Origin: Pseudeuparius sepicola
Taxonomy: Eukaryota > Arthropoda > Insecta > Coleoptera > Anthribidae
Reading direction: 5' to 3'
Length of the DNA stretch: 64,000 bases
Assembly: GCA_963920635.1 (NCBI GenBank)
Contig: OY987299.1
Coordinates: forward strand, 130,631,373-130,695,372
The notes under the pieces were generated by a model. The model did no database searches and was not told the DNA's origin. It saw only the letters and a list, made by a program, of their open reading frames with translations. Below, one piece after another: positions 1 to 10,730 of the stretch. Each line of letters opens with the position of its first letter. Position 1 is the stretch's first letter. The position numbers and the translations under genes were made by a program.

Positions 1-532
1 TGGAGGAAGGCAAACCCTTAGAACATTGGCAATTATTTCTCGTGCTTGAGAATGCAACGTTCTTCCCGGTTTACTCATTTTGCACACGTTAACTCCCGAA
101 CATACGAAACGCCACTGAGCTCTCTGAGCCGGCGGAAAAAACTTGCCAGCGGCCTAAAAAATGAGGTCTGTGTGGTAGACCAAATACGCAGTTAACTTTA
201 CGTACTATAGAAACAGGCACAAAACGCGCAGGCTAACTGCTTTTGTCAGCCGACTGCTTGGTATAAGTGCTGTGTTGCCGTATTTCAAAGGCGATGGTAG
301 ACGCCACGATGTTGAAAAAAATATAATAGGTGTTTTATCACACCGCGTTAAAAATAAATGATAAACAAAAATGGGTAAGTGGTCCCGTGATGCGAGCTTT
401 ATTTTTTCGGTATAACAGAGTTCAGAAATTCGGCTTCAATATGATAAAACTTGTATTCGCCAATAAATAACGACTCGTATAGGAAATCTCGCAACGCTGC
501 CCGCATTCTTTAGAAACGTTTTCTTTCGTGCT
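1..532. other. Unassigned intergenic sequence
   Basis: I see no open frame with a recognisable motif, no terminal inverted repeat and no tandem structure here. It is ordinary AT-rich DNA leading into the Penelope fragment. Confidence 0.5.
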
Positions 533-817
533 TTGGACTATAGCTGTTCAGATTGTAATCAAAAGTATGTTGGACGTTCCATAAAAACTAGATTTAACGA
601 ATATAATATGGGACATTTAAAATATGGTCGATTGGAAAAATCTAGCCTTTCTGAATATGCTTTTGGAAATAATTATAGAATAACAAGAGAAAATTTGAAA
701 TTACTTAAGTATCCTCGTGATAGGAGATTATTAGACGCTTATGAAAGTCTGGAAATTTCAAAATGTAAATTTAGTTTAAATAAAGATAAGGGACCAATCC
801 CCTACAGCTCCTTATAA
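533..817 (+). pseudogene. Penelope-like element, C-terminal GIY-YIG fragment
   Basis: This 94-codon open stretch looks like the C-terminal endonuclease end of a Penelope-like retroelement. A Cys-x-x-Cys pair (residues 5 and 8) is followed by KYVGRS, the YIG-like half of GIY-YIG nucleases, then an Arg-rich helix. The end, NKDKGPIPYSSL, resembles the tail of such proteins. In the family this domain nicks target DNA before reverse transcription. The upstream GIY half and the whole reverse transcriptase are missing, so it is a 5'-truncated relic. It differs clearly from the Penelope element at 20.6-27.9 kb, implying two lineages. The assignment rests on motif recognition only. Confidence 0.6.
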
Positions 818-2265
818 ATTCTAATAAACTGACAGGTAGAAACTTAGGAATAATAGATATAGTAGGTAGTTCACAGTATAAATAGGTTAGGAATAAGTAG
901 GACTGCAACAAAAACAAAGTTTTGGTGTGTGGAGTTAAAAGAAGTATTTTATATTCTAAGTGCCAAGGGTTCCTGATTCCCAACTTAGTTTGTTCACTTC
1001 TGACATAATATAGATTTGGTCACGTATTTCCTCCTCGCTTTCCTTATCTCCCATTTCGATACGATCACATTTCTATTTTCTGCCGTCAAGTGTTTCCCTT
1101 TTTGTATTCCCTGGTCAAACATATTTTTATCTTCCCGCTTTCATTTTCTATTTGGGCCATAAATAAGTCTTGTATACCCATTATGCTTAATTTCACTTAA
1201 TAATTCCTCCCTTACGAAAATAACTTCCTTCTTCTTTGCAATAAGACTCTTATTTAAGAAGACGCCCAAATCTCATTTCTGAAAGCTAAATATTTGGCGA
1301 CTCCTTCTCCTTTTTCCCCCAAATTAAGTCCAGATTTGGAAATTCAATTAAGAAGTGCTCGTATTGCAAACATCGAATTGAAAGTCACTGCCTGTGCTTT
1401 TATTACAAAAAGATAATTAATATATTCATTTATATAAAGGAACATAAAAAGACCAAATGCTTTTTAGGTAATAAAAAAGTCACAAACAAATTAGGTTAAA
1501 GATAAAGATAAAAAATGTTTAGTAACATTATTTGTCTGAGTTATTAATAGAAATCTAAAACACAACAATGCAATTATTGCACCATTGCCAAACTACTTCA
1601 TAAATTGATCTTGTACTTACGAAATAAATGTATAACCAACGTTAAAAAACATCAACATTGAACAATTAGTTGATCTCTACAATCTACATACAGTAAAAAT
1701 TTGGATAGTTATCATTTAATAATAAATTTTACTGATTTTGTGAATTTACTGATCCTACTTGGTCTATAAATAATATCCTTAATACATTGCTTATTCTGGC
1801 AAACGTGGCAACGTTGCACGAGCTCTTTGCGAACGATGCGTATTTGCTTTATTATGCCCCAACAGCTGATCCAAAGTTCGTTGAGATTTCGCCGGTTTGT
1901 GTTGATGTATTTCGAGTGTTTACTTTTGCGTTAATCTTTGTTTTTTTTTTAGGAGATTTTGGTGTTATTGGACAAAAGACATATAGTTTAAGTTAGTAAT
2001 TAGTGAATTAGTGTAGATTTAAGAAAGATGGGAAGAGTAAAGTGTCCGATTTGTGGCATAGGAAACGCAACCTCTGGTTATCATTATGATGCAGGTTTAA
2101 GTGTCAAATTTGTTGTTTTTGTTCTGAGTATACCTTATAGGCATTTTTTATGTTGGCTGATTACAGAGCAGCCTTTAGGTTAGTCTTTATTTATTATTTG
2201 TCTGAGCTTGTTAACCTTTGGAAAGAACTAAGAACAACGTCAAAAAATTCTAAACAGCAAGTTGC
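818..2265. other. Unassigned AT-rich stretch
   Basis: No gene is supported. The short open frames here (for example 1787-1996) have no motif and end in low-complexity residues. No inverted or tandem repeat stands out. Confidence 0.5.
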
Positions 2266-2267
2266 CA

Positions 2268-3523
2268 AAGTAGTAGTAGTAACATGCTTTATTTAGCCTG
2301 GAATGGCTGCTAAATACAATTTCATATTATATACAGAGATTATAATGTAACAATTATTCAAATAAATAATGTTCTTCTTGCCTTAACATTTAAATTGAAT
2401 TATTAGTCAAATTGCATCATTTTGAATATCCAGGTAATACTTTTTTAATAATGTTTTAAATTTTTTTAAATTTCTTTCACTTTTTAATTTATCTGGCAAT
2501 TTGTTATGCTCGATCAACCCTTTTTGAAACACAGATTTATAACAAATATGCTTATTAAAGTTTTGTATATGAAAATCACTAAAAGATCTTGTAGAATAAT
2601 TATAATGTTCGAAATTGAAAGTAATATACCTATTTAAGCAAACTGGAAGTAAATTATGTTTTAATTTAAATATGAATATAAATACTAGAAATTTTGTTAA
2701 ATTTTTGTATTCAACCAGTGTAATTTGTTGAGCATATAATTTATTTTAGTGTATTTGTTTCAATTTAGAATCATTCTCATAGCTTTATTTTGTAATATTT
2801 GTAATTTTGAAAAAATATACTCTTCTGCAGTATATAAAATTGTTGAACAATATAAAAAATGTGGAAAAATTATATATAATTTTTTTGAATAAAGACTCAG
2901 ATCTGCAGTAATGCACTTTAAGTAACCAACTTTTGATGCAATTTTTGAAATCAGATATTCAAAGTGCAAGTCAAATTTTAATTTCATATCGACATAAATA
3001 CCTAAGTATTTGATAGAATCAACAACTATAATTTCACCTTCAAGCATAATCTTTAAAGAAAAATCACAATTATTGTTTCTTCTTAAACAAATTATTACCT
3101 TCGTTTTATTTAGATTCAGCTTCAACCTATTAACTTTCAACCGGTTAGATAACAAATTTAAATCAAAATTTATATTTTGCGTTGCTTTTAATAAATATTA
3201 ATGTATCATCGGCAAACATTTGTACCGAACAACTTTTTAATTTTATACATATACATTTAGAAGTTCATTAGTGTACAAAATAAACAAAATTGGTCCTAAA
3301 ATGCTACCCTGTGGAACTCCAACATTGTTCATTTCTTTTGCTGAAACCACATTTCCTATTTTAGTTACCTGATATCTGTTTTGTAAGTAATTTTTAAAAA
3401 ATCTAAAACTTTACCCCTGATTCCATAATGATACAATTTCTCCAATAATTTATCTCTGTTTATAGTTTCGAATGTTCGCTGAAAGTCTAAAAACACCCCA
3501 ACAACATATTCGTCCATTTCCAT
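2268..3523 (-). mobile_element. Non-LTR retrotransposon relic (reverse transcriptase)
   Basis: On the minus strand this reads as the C-terminal half of a LINE reverse transcriptase in several broken frames. From 5' to 3': the FLDFQRTFETINRDKLLEKL block with YGIRGK (about 3520-3400), a GVPQGSILGPILFILY block (about 3330-3270), the catalytic FADDT motif (3217-3203), then a 131-codon open frame (3155-2760) with LNLNKTKVI and KYLGIYVD, which normally follow the active site. The minus-strand 3' end at about 2270 carries a short ACT-repeat tail, as many LINEs have. The 5' half with the endonuclease is absent and the stops and frameshifts make it dead. The clade is not resolved. Confidence 0.8.
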
Positions 3524-3848
3524 GCTTCTTGGCCGATTTCGGCTATTGAGACAAGTCGCCCTTGAACCCCGCCGTTCAGATTCACCTTGGGCTACCGAAA
3601 TCTCGGCGGTGCCGGTGGCTTGCGTAATAGCGCGAGACCGCCAGATTCGTGCCACTTCCAAATTGCACCGTCAAGGTCGGAGGGTCTCCGTGACGCTATG
3701 GCCGGTCCCCAGGATGGACCGCAGGTTGCTGGAATTTACTCGCCTCCCGGTTCGAAATTTAAAGGCATTTTTTTTTAATATACTTAGCCGAAAAAATATG
3801 TCTAAATACACGATTCAATCATTTGGGATCTAGGATCTTTCCAAAGAT
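3524..3848. other. GC-richer unassigned spacer
   Basis: Between the truncated LINE and the foldback element is about 320 bp, GC-rich at 3530-3740. Overlapping open frames on both strands look like by-products of base composition rather than genes. I recognise nothing here. Confidence 0.4.
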
Positions 3849-4575
3849 CCTAGCGTAGTACAGTAAAACTAACACAAAATTAGGCCAAACCCAAACATAA
3901 AAAAAAGTCCTTTCTAGCGCGAAATAGTTCCATACCCCCCTAAGAGTTAGTACTAAAAAGTTACACCACCACCAGCGACGGGTTTCGGGGGGAGGGGGTG
4001 AAAAAGGCAGGAAATTCTTATTTTTCACAGTTTTGCGTGAATATCTAGTAAACTATGAGGTTTAGCGCAAACGTCATCCTATACGCAAATGATACACATT
4101 AAATTCCGAACAAGAATTGTTAGATACAGAATTATGGTAAAGTAAGTGAACGGTTTCCATGATATGGAGGGGTAAAGATTTCTTTGTTTTTATTTCACGT
4201 AGTTTTTGTTGAAAAAAACTTAAAATGATTACAGTATAAATTAGTAACTGAATAATGTATATAGAATATATATAGATATATATCTATGCATATATAGATA
4301 CATATTTCACCCATAGATTGGTATTTTTTGTCACAACATAACCTCATAAGTATAGAAATGTAAATATGCGTCCAATACAAGTTAGTAGCCTTAGTTAATT
4401 TGTACTCACTTTTTGCCCTCATTCATTATAGCGTTCTGATTTCCATTCGTTCTTTTATGTCAAATCATTCCCATATCTAATTTGTCCTCAGCTTGTAAAA
4501 ATGAGAAAGTCATGAATAGGAAGCTCATGTGAAAAACAAGAAAATATATATTAAACAATCTTCATCGTATGCTTC

Positions 4576-4701
4576 TGCAGAGATGGATGCGTCCAAAACT
4601 GCGAGTGTCGAAGAAGTGGTCTCAATTGTTCAAGTATGTGCAGCAATTGCTTAGGACTTGCATGTCTCAATAGAGATACTGTAATTATCGATGACGATTA
4701 A
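4576..4701 (+). pseudogene. CXC-like cysteine-rich C-terminal exon in foldback core
   Basis: In the non-palindromic core an open frame reads CRDGCVQNCECRRSGLNCSS, then MCSNCLGLACLNRDTVIIDD and a final Asp before TAA. The pattern CxCRRSGLxCSxxCxxCxGxxCxN is that of Tesmin/TSO1-type CXC repeats, which bind zinc and DNA. Similar cysteine-rich tails occur at the C-terminus of some insect transposon proteins; that link is family knowledge, not proven here. The frame is blocked by a stop at 4549-4551. The run TTCTGCAG just before the motif could be a splice acceptor, so this may be a terminal exon. No transposase core is visible, so the element is non-autonomous. Confidence 0.55.
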
Positions 4702-5109
4702 AATGATGATTCTCAAGTGGACGAAGAACACGAAGATTTGTTTCCTCTCACCAGCCCGAGTGAACTATTTGGTGCTGACTGATAACGCAATTAATGATTC
4801 ACCTAAAACTTATAACCTTTTGTATCATATTTTGATTTCCCTCCCATTTTTGTTTTTCACAGGAGCTTCCTATTCATGACTTTCTCATTTTTACAAGCTA
4901 AGGACAAATTATGGAGATGATTTGACATAAAAGAACGAAAGGAAATCAGAACGCTATAATGAATTAAGGCAAAAAGTTAGTACAAATTAACTAAGGCTAC
5001 TAACTTGTATTGGACATATTTACAGTCATATACTTATGAGGTTATGTTGTGACAAAAAATAACAATCTATGGGTGTAATATGTATCTATATATGCATAGA
5101 TATATCTAA

Positions 5110-6877
5110 TAATAATAATAATAATAATAAGTTTTATTTATTTGAATAAGCTGACATTTACACAAAACCATACAATCTAATAATTACAACAACTCACCAC
5201 ATAAATACAATGTTGCAGATGTTCATTGTGTCACTACATATAATTTCAACTGGTGGAATTTGAGTCTAGCAATAAGTTTGATACAAACTTGTCCGCTATT
5301 CTCAAACTATCAGTCTGTTATTATATTACACACTAGGTATACATTAGAATTGTTTTGTTTGCTTAAATCAACAACAAAAAGAAACAAAAGCATGCAACAA
5401 AAAAGAAACAAAAGTATACAAGAAATGCAAAGTAGGATATTCCTTCTCCCCTTCCTATTTCCTCCCGACCGTTCTAGATAATAATTCACAAGAATCAAAT
5501 ACATTGTAATATTATACATCAATATTATTGGTCAAAAGCCAGGTGGTTATAATTCTTTTAAAATTGTTATTGTGTTTACTATTTTTGACTTCTATGGGTA
5601 ACGCATTGAAAATCTTTATTCCTGTATATAAAAATGTTTGTTGTCCTATAGTTTTGTTAGTTTTATACAAATTAATAATTTCCTCTTTTTTTGATCTAGT
5701 GTCGTAATCATGTTCAGAGTTTATGTAAAGCATTTGATTCTTTACCATGTACATAATTGATGTTTTGTAAAACAACTTTTTAATTTCAAAAACATGAGCT
5801 TGTTGAAATAGTTGTACTGTCGGAAACCTAGGGTCGAGTTTATAAATTATCTTTAAAAAAAATTTTTGAAGAATTTCTACAGGTCTAATGTAGTAGTAAT
5901 AGGTTCCACCCCAAGCTATAATACCATTTGATAATAATGATTGAACCAAGGCAAAGTACACAGTTCTAAGGTGCCCCAAGTCAAGAATCGGTGTCATTTG
6001 CTTGAATAAATATACCAAAGATCTCAATCTTTTTGACAGATTTTGTAAATGGTAGTCCCATTTCATATGTGTATCCATAATTAGAGCCAAATATGTAGTG
6101 TGTGTAGAAGCCTCTAGTGCCAAATTTTCATTTCGCTGTGGGATATTAACTATAATTGTTTTTCTCGTTGGCAGGTTACTTTTGCTAATTGAAAAGGGCA
6201 AGTATACTGTTTTATGAGAATTTAATGTTAAGATGTTGTGATCTAGCCACTGTGTAATCTTTTGTAGATCACAACGTATGGTATCCTCCACACAGTTCCA
6301 ATTACTACCCTGAACAAACAAGACTGTATCGTCAGCGAAGGAGATCACATCACCCGTACAATTTATGGAAAGTAGCTGGTAAAGTAGGAACAATATTGGA
6401 CCAATCACTGTCCCTTGTGGTATGCCACAGGTAATATCTTTTTTTTTTCACTACGTATTCCATCCTATTTTTTAGGTAACTAGTTACAAGTTTGTGAGCT
6501 GTTCCCCTTATACCCATATGGTGTAATCTTTCTAGTAGTTTTGGATGGTTTACTGAGTCAAATGCCTTGGCTAAATCCAAGTAAATGGCTGCACAGGGTC
6601 CAGATGTATCGAGATTGGAATAAATTTTACTTAAGAGATATGCAATAGCATCACTTGTTGATTTTTTATTTTGGAATCCGTATTGATTTTTTGAAAACAA
6701 ATTATGGTTTTAAATAAATTCCATTATTCTGTTTTAAGGCCTTCTGGAATATTTTAGATATATTAGATGTTAGCCTTATTGGCCTATAGTTTTCTACCTG
6801 GTCTTTTGGTCCCTTTTTATATATAGGTCTAATTATAGAAATCTTGAAGTGTTCCGGACAAATACCTTTATTAAACA

Positions 6878-6880
<3 letters not shown>
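5110..6880 (-). mobile_element. 5'-truncated non-LTR retrotransposon inserted in foldback arm
   Basis: The minus strand carries a LINE reverse transcriptase in two frames. The upstream frame (6700-6350) has SKNQYGFQNKKSTSDAIAYL and IYLDLAKAFDSVNHPKLLERL, the classic LINE RT opening. The downstream frame (6408-5512) has GPILFLLYQLL, the catalytic FADDT (6339-6325), and LTLNSHKTVYLPF. The shift between them falls in an A-run (plus-strand T-run near 6432-6441), a 1-2 nt indel. The minus-strand 3' end at 5110-5135 is an ATT/TTA trinucleotide tail. The 5' end at about 6880 abuts the foldback arm. The endonuclease region is missing, so it is a dead truncated copy. Confidence 0.85.

Positions 6881-6942
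<62 letters not shown>
6881..6942. repeat. (AT)n microsatellite
   Basis: About 31 AT dinucleotides lie exactly where the LINE 5' end meets the foldback right arm. The matching place in the left arm (about 4260-4310) is a shorter, interrupted tatata/gatatat tract, so the microsatellite expanded after or at insertion. Confidence 0.95.
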
Positions 6943-6944
<2 letters not shown>

Positions 6945-7346
6945 TACATACATTATTCAGTTACTAATTTATACTGTAATCATTTTAAGTTTTTTCAACA
7001 AAAACTACGTGAAATAAAAACAAAGAAATCTTTACCCCTCCATATCATGGAAACCGTTCACTTTACCATAATTCTGTATATAACAATTCTTGTTCGGAAT
7101 TTAATGTATATCATTTGCGTATAGGATGACGTTTGCGCTAAACCTCATAGTTTACTAGATATTCACGCAAAACTGTGAAAAATAAGAATTTCCTGCCCTT
7201 TTCACCCCCTCCCCCCGAAACCCGACGCTGGTGGTGGTGTAACTTTTTAGAACTAACTCTTAGGAGGGTATGGAATTATTTCGCGCTAGAAATAACTTTT
7301 TTTTGATGTTTGGGTTTTGGGCCAATTTTACTGCACTAAGCGTAGG

Positions 7347-7949
7347 TATCTAAGATAAGTCGAAGCATCTTAGATCATTATCTAATAAGTAAGAACTTGG
7401 ATATTTTTAACGAAGATCTTAGATCTTTCAAAACGTTTTCAGATCTTCTTCAAAGTATCAAAAGAGAGATTTATTTACTGAACAATAAAAGGATCTCGAT
7501 TAAATATATTTGGTATCCATGGGCGTAACGAGGGGGGGGGGCTGCCCCTCCCCCCTGGCCCTGACTGCCACCTCTGGGCCCTTCCTGCCTCCGATCTATT
7601 TAGCTGGTTAATTATGTGCCTAGGCCCATAGAAGAATCTGTAGTAGGTTCTTCTATGCTATGCCTAAGTACTGTTATGTATTTTATAATAAGTATTTCAA
7701 AATTTTCATTCAGAACTCATATTTTTTGAGACACGTTACGAGTTATGATTAAACAATAAATGAGTTAATTAATGTGGCTTGCATTTTTTTGTTTTCGTTT
7801 TGACGCCACGGATCAGAAACCTGAATCTAGAACGTTGTTAGCAATAAAGACAAACTTTAATAAAAAGTCATTCAGAAATGTATTTTCCTTGAAGTCGGCA
7901 ATGCACTGTCTCAAAATCGTCATTAAAAGCTCAGAAATCGGCACTGAAG
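7347..7949. other. Unassigned, with transposon-end-like G/C run
   Basis: A G-run followed by a C-run at 7531-7556 after GGGCGTAACGA resembles the G-rich ends of hAT-like elements but has no partner I could find. The open frame 7772-7990 is not gene-like. Confidence 0.35.
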
Positions 7950-8217
7950 TAGCCCATTACTGTACGATTTTTTCAATGAGTAGGCCTTGACGAGATATGA
8001 ACATCAAACGTCAGACGTGAAGCCATCGCCCGTCAAAAGTGACTAAATATTCAAAACCCGGCCAATAAAGGCCCATTTAACTTTTCGTACACATTGCGAA
8101 ATTGTTACCTAAAGCAGCGCAATCTTTTAGTATAAATATTTTAGTAGGTTTGAATATCAATCTATTTTTCATGGAAACTGCATAACAGACAGCAGTTTGG
8201 TTTTTCTGTCAGAAGGT

Positions 8218-8306
8218 GCCGTACGTCATTATACTTGTCCTAGGTAGAGCGATCGGTAAAGTCAAGCAACGCCGCGCGTAGTCGGTTCGTGGACGGGTGA
8301 TCCCTT
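8218..8306 (+). ncRNA. 5S rRNA-like segment 1 (SINE or pseudogene)
   Basis: From GCCGTACGTCATTATACTTG onward the order of motifs follows 5S rRNA: a start near GCC-ACG-CAT, a box resembling the 5S A-box (AAGTCAAGCAACGCCGCG), and a C-box-like GGACGGGTGATC. These are internal RNA polymerase III promoter parts. The sequence departs from any 5S gene I know and lacks the 3' closing stem, so it is a 5S-derived SINE head or pseudogene rather than a functional 5S gene. Confidence 0.5.
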
Positions 8307-8364
8307 ATTATTATTTTCTTGCCTAATAAAACATTTTTTTTCCGATTAAAAAAAAATGTTCCTC

Positions 8365-8466
8365 GGCACTGAAGTTCTTTTTATGACTCATATGGTTTAT
8401 TTGCCTCGGCCAGAGGCCTCAGCAACTAAACTCCACATGAGTCATAAAAAGTTGAACTTCAGTGCC
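8365..8466. repeat. Hairpin MITE-like unit, copy 1
   Basis: The ends GGCACTGAAGTTC and GAACTTCAGTGCC are reverse complements and pairing continues through TTTTTATGACTCAT / ATGAGTCATAAAAA. Further copies are at 10006-10108 and 11905-12008, with a partial one at 10740-10800. Confidence 0.85.
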
Positions 8467-8773
8467 TTGGTACATAAATAACTATTCTTGAAATCGGCAG
8501 TGAAGTAGCCCATTATTGTACGATTTTTTCAATAAGTAGGCCTTGGCAAGATGTAAACATCAAACGTCAGACGCGGAGCGTTCGCCCGTCAAAAGTGACC
8601 AAATATTCAAAACCCGGCCACTAAAGGCCCATTTAACTTTTCGTACACATTGCAAAATTGTTACCTATAGCAGCGCAATCTTTCAGTATAAATATTTTAG
8701 TAGGTATGAATATCAATCTATTTTTCATGGAAACTGCATAACAGACAGCAGTTTGGAGTTTCTGTTGGGAAGC

Positions 8774-8862
8774 GCCGCGCCTCGTCATACTTGACCTAGG
8801 TAGAGCGATGGTCAAAGTCAAGCAACGCCGCGCGCAGTCGGTTCATGGACGGGTGATGTCTT
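8774..8862 (+). ncRNA. 5S rRNA-like segment 2 (SINE or pseudogene)
   Basis: Same organisation as segment 1: AAGTCAAGCAACGCCGCG followed by GGACGGGTGATG. It closes the second X unit of block 1. It is diverged, so a functional 5S gene is unlikely. Confidence 0.5.
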
Positions 8863-9216
8863 ATGATTATTGTTTTGCCTAGTTGGTTCTTCTAGATTCT
8901 ACCTGCCACTGTTTCACCTTGGATGGCCCACACTTTGCCAAGTCAGTAATTTAAAATGCTAATATATTTTCTAAAAGGTTTTTAGAAGGAAATTATTATG
9001 GTGATGGATTCTACGAGGAAATATTTAGCTGCATCTGCCAGAAATGCAAATATTTATTTCAATTTATTCACATGAATGATAATTGTGTTTGACTTTAGTT
9101 GTTTTATGTATTGTAAGAGGTGTTTGTTAAACAAATAATAAAATATCAAATTAAAAAAAATTAAGAAGTAAAGTTTTGTGAAGTAATGAACTTGAAATTT
9201 ATGATAGGTATTATTA

Positions 9217-9525
9217 CAAGCTTTTATTTACTTGTTGTGTGTATATTATGTGGCAAAATGTTGCAAGTGGATTTTACACCAGTTCCACCCAATCGACTGA
9301 GCTGAAATTTTGCACACAACCTCATTGTGACGGATATCAAAGGAAAGGGTTTTACGAGTAGAAAATGATAAGACGAATGACAAATCCAATATGGCGTATG
9401 CCCCAAGATGGCGGACTACATTTCTTTACCACCCTTGTGACATGGGAATTAAATACTAAAAAGCACGAAAACCTAAACTTATTTTGTTCCTTTTAGTACA
9501 TGGCTTCAATAAAAGCTTTTTTCTT
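9217..9525 (-). repeat. ACAAGCTTTTA-family repeat, reversed copy
   Basis: It begins ACAAGCTTTTATTTACTTG and contains CGACTGAGCTGAAATTTTGC and CCAAGATGGCGGAC. These are reverse complements of landmarks in the copies at 13770-14523 and 29665-30263 (GCAAAATTTCAGCTCAATCG and GCCATCTTGG). It ends in AATAAAAGCTTTT. It separates the two X-hairpin-X blocks. Confidence 0.65.
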
Positions 9526-9856
9526 GAAATCGGCATTAAAATGTCCCAAAATCGTCACTAAAAGCACAGAAATCGTACAATAATGTAACCCATTATTGTA
9601 CGATTTTTTCAATAAGTAGGCCTTGGCGAGATGTAAAGATCAAACGTCAGATGCGGAGAAATCGCCCGTCAAAAGTGACCAAATATTCAAAACCCGGCCG
9701 ATAAAGGCTCATTTAACTTTTCGTACACATTGCGAAATTGTTTCCTATAGAAGCGCAATCCTTCAGTATACATATTTTTAGTAAATTTGAATATCAATAG
9801 ATTTGTTGTGTATAGGCTGCACAAGAAGCAGCAGTTTGGTTTTTCTGTCAGAAGGT

Positions 9857-9945
9857 GCCGTACGTCATTATACTTGTCCTAGGTAGAGCGATCGGTAAAG
9901 TCAAGCAACGCCGCGCGTAGTCGGTTCGTGGACGGGTGATCCCTT
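9857..9945 (+). ncRNA. 5S rRNA-like segment 3 (SINE or pseudogene)
   Basis: Identical by eye to segment 1, as expected from the recent duplication: AAGTCAAGCAACGCCGCG then GGACGGGTGATC. Confidence 0.5.
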
Positions 9946-10005
9946 ATTATTATTTTCTTGCCTAATAAAACATTTTTTTTCCGATTAAAAAAAAAAATGT
10001 TCCTC

Positions 10006-10108
10006 GGCACTGAAGTTCTTTTTATGACTCATATGGTTTATTTGCCTCGGCCAGAGGGCCTCAGCAACTAAACTCCACATGAGTCATAAAAAGTTGAACT
10101 TCAGTGCC
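10006..10108. repeat. Hairpin MITE-like unit, copy 2
   Basis: Near-identical to 8365-8466 with one extra G in the loop region. Confidence 0.85.
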
Positions 10109-10415
10109 TTGGTACATAAATAACTATTCTTGAAATCGGCAGTGAAGTAGCCCATTATTGTACGATTTTTTCAATAAGTAGGCCTTGGCAAGATGTAAAC
10201 ATCAAACGTCAGACGCGGAGCGTTCGCCCGTCAAAAGTGACCAAATATTCAAAACCCGGCCACTAAAGGCCCATTTAACTTTTCGTACACATTGCAAAAT
10301 TGTTACCTATAGCAGCGCAATCTTTCAGTATAAATATTTTAGTAGGTATGAATATCAATCTATTTTTCATGGAAACTGCATAACAGACAGCAGTTTGGAG
10401 TTTCTGTTGGGAAGC

Positions 10416-10503
10416 GCCGTGCCTCGTCATACTTGACCTAGGTAGAGCGATCGTCAAAGTTAAGCAACGCCGCGCGCAGTTGGTTCATAGACGGGTGATG
10501 CCT
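10416..10503 (+). ncRNA. 5S rRNA-like segment 4 (SINE or pseudogene)
   Basis: AAGTTAAGCAACGCCGCG followed by AGACGGGTGATG. The box matches 5S AATTAAGCAACG better than the other copies do. Confidence 0.5.
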
Positions 10504-10550
10504 TATGATTATTATTTGCCGATTCAAAAAAAAAAAAATTATAATATGTA

Positions 10551-10728
10551 CAGCCGCGGCCACAAAAAACTTTCAGGCTGGTCCTTGAATCTCTCTCCGA
10601 AGCGCGAAATTCGACAACGTGGCGGCCCGCGCGGCGGTGTCACGAGACGGGCAGCCGCGGCGTTGCCGAGTTGTGCGCTCATTTGCACGGATTTCCACTA
10701 GCCTGAAAGTTTTTTGTGGCCACGGCTG
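10551..10728. mobile_element. TA-flanked 178-bp MITE
   Basis: Terminal inverted repeats of about 30 bp start CAGCCGCGGCCACAAAAAAC and end with the complement (one mismatch), and both flanks carry TA (10549-10550, 10729-10730). The GC-rich core has no coding capacity. TA duplication and CAG termini fit a Tc1/mariner-mobilised MITE. Confidence 0.85.
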
Positions 10729-10730
10729 TA

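Larger units (their letters stand above)
3849..7346. mobile_element. Long foldback (palindromic) DNA transposon, interrupted
   Basis: The left arm (3849-4530) is repeated in reverse complement on the right, first at 4858-5109 and then, after an inserted LINE, at about 6942-7346. Shared landmarks are a C/G-rich block (3960-4010 versus 7196-7245), the phrase cctcatagtttactagatat (7143-7162), and GGAGCTTCCTATTCATGACT (4860-4879). The outer ends begin CCTAGCGTAGTACAGTAAAA on the left and a close relative on the right. Without the LINE the element is about 1.7 kb with arms near 700 bp around a 320-bp core. The core holds a cysteine-rich exon (separate entry). No target-site duplication could be fixed, so the superfamily is open. 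Confidence 0.8.
7950..8880 (+). repeat. X-hairpin-X repeat block 1
   Basis: Two related units of about 380 bp (7950-8335 and 8496-8880) flank a 102-bp hairpin (8365-8466). Each unit starts near GCCCATTA(C/T)TGTACGATT, runs through CAAAACCCGGCC and ends in a 5S-rRNA-like segment. The same X-hairpin-X order recurs at 9587-10515. An 83-codon frame (8543-8794) is an incidental open stretch in this repeat. Confidence 0.8.
9587..10515 (+). repeat. X-hairpin-X repeat block 2
   Basis: Units 9587-9975 and 10139-10515 flank hairpin copy 2. From about 9829 to 10510 it is almost identical to 8190-8870 (offset 1639-1642), differing by a few substitutions and A-run or G indels. Before 9829 the first unit is clearly more diverged from its block-1 counterpart. 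Confidence 0.85.

Noticed and set aside
6849..7124. 91-residue frame with a Tyr-Ile repeat
   Set aside because: It is a translation of the AT microsatellite joined to a foldback arm.
8543..10436. Paired 83-residue frames differing by one residue as a duplicated gene
   Set aside because: Both lie in the X repeat and opposite-strand frames are equally open. The near-identity comes from the recent duplication.
8218..10503. Functional 5S rRNA genes
   Set aside because: The copies are diverged, lack the closing stem and T-run expected of active genes, and are embedded in a mobile repeat.
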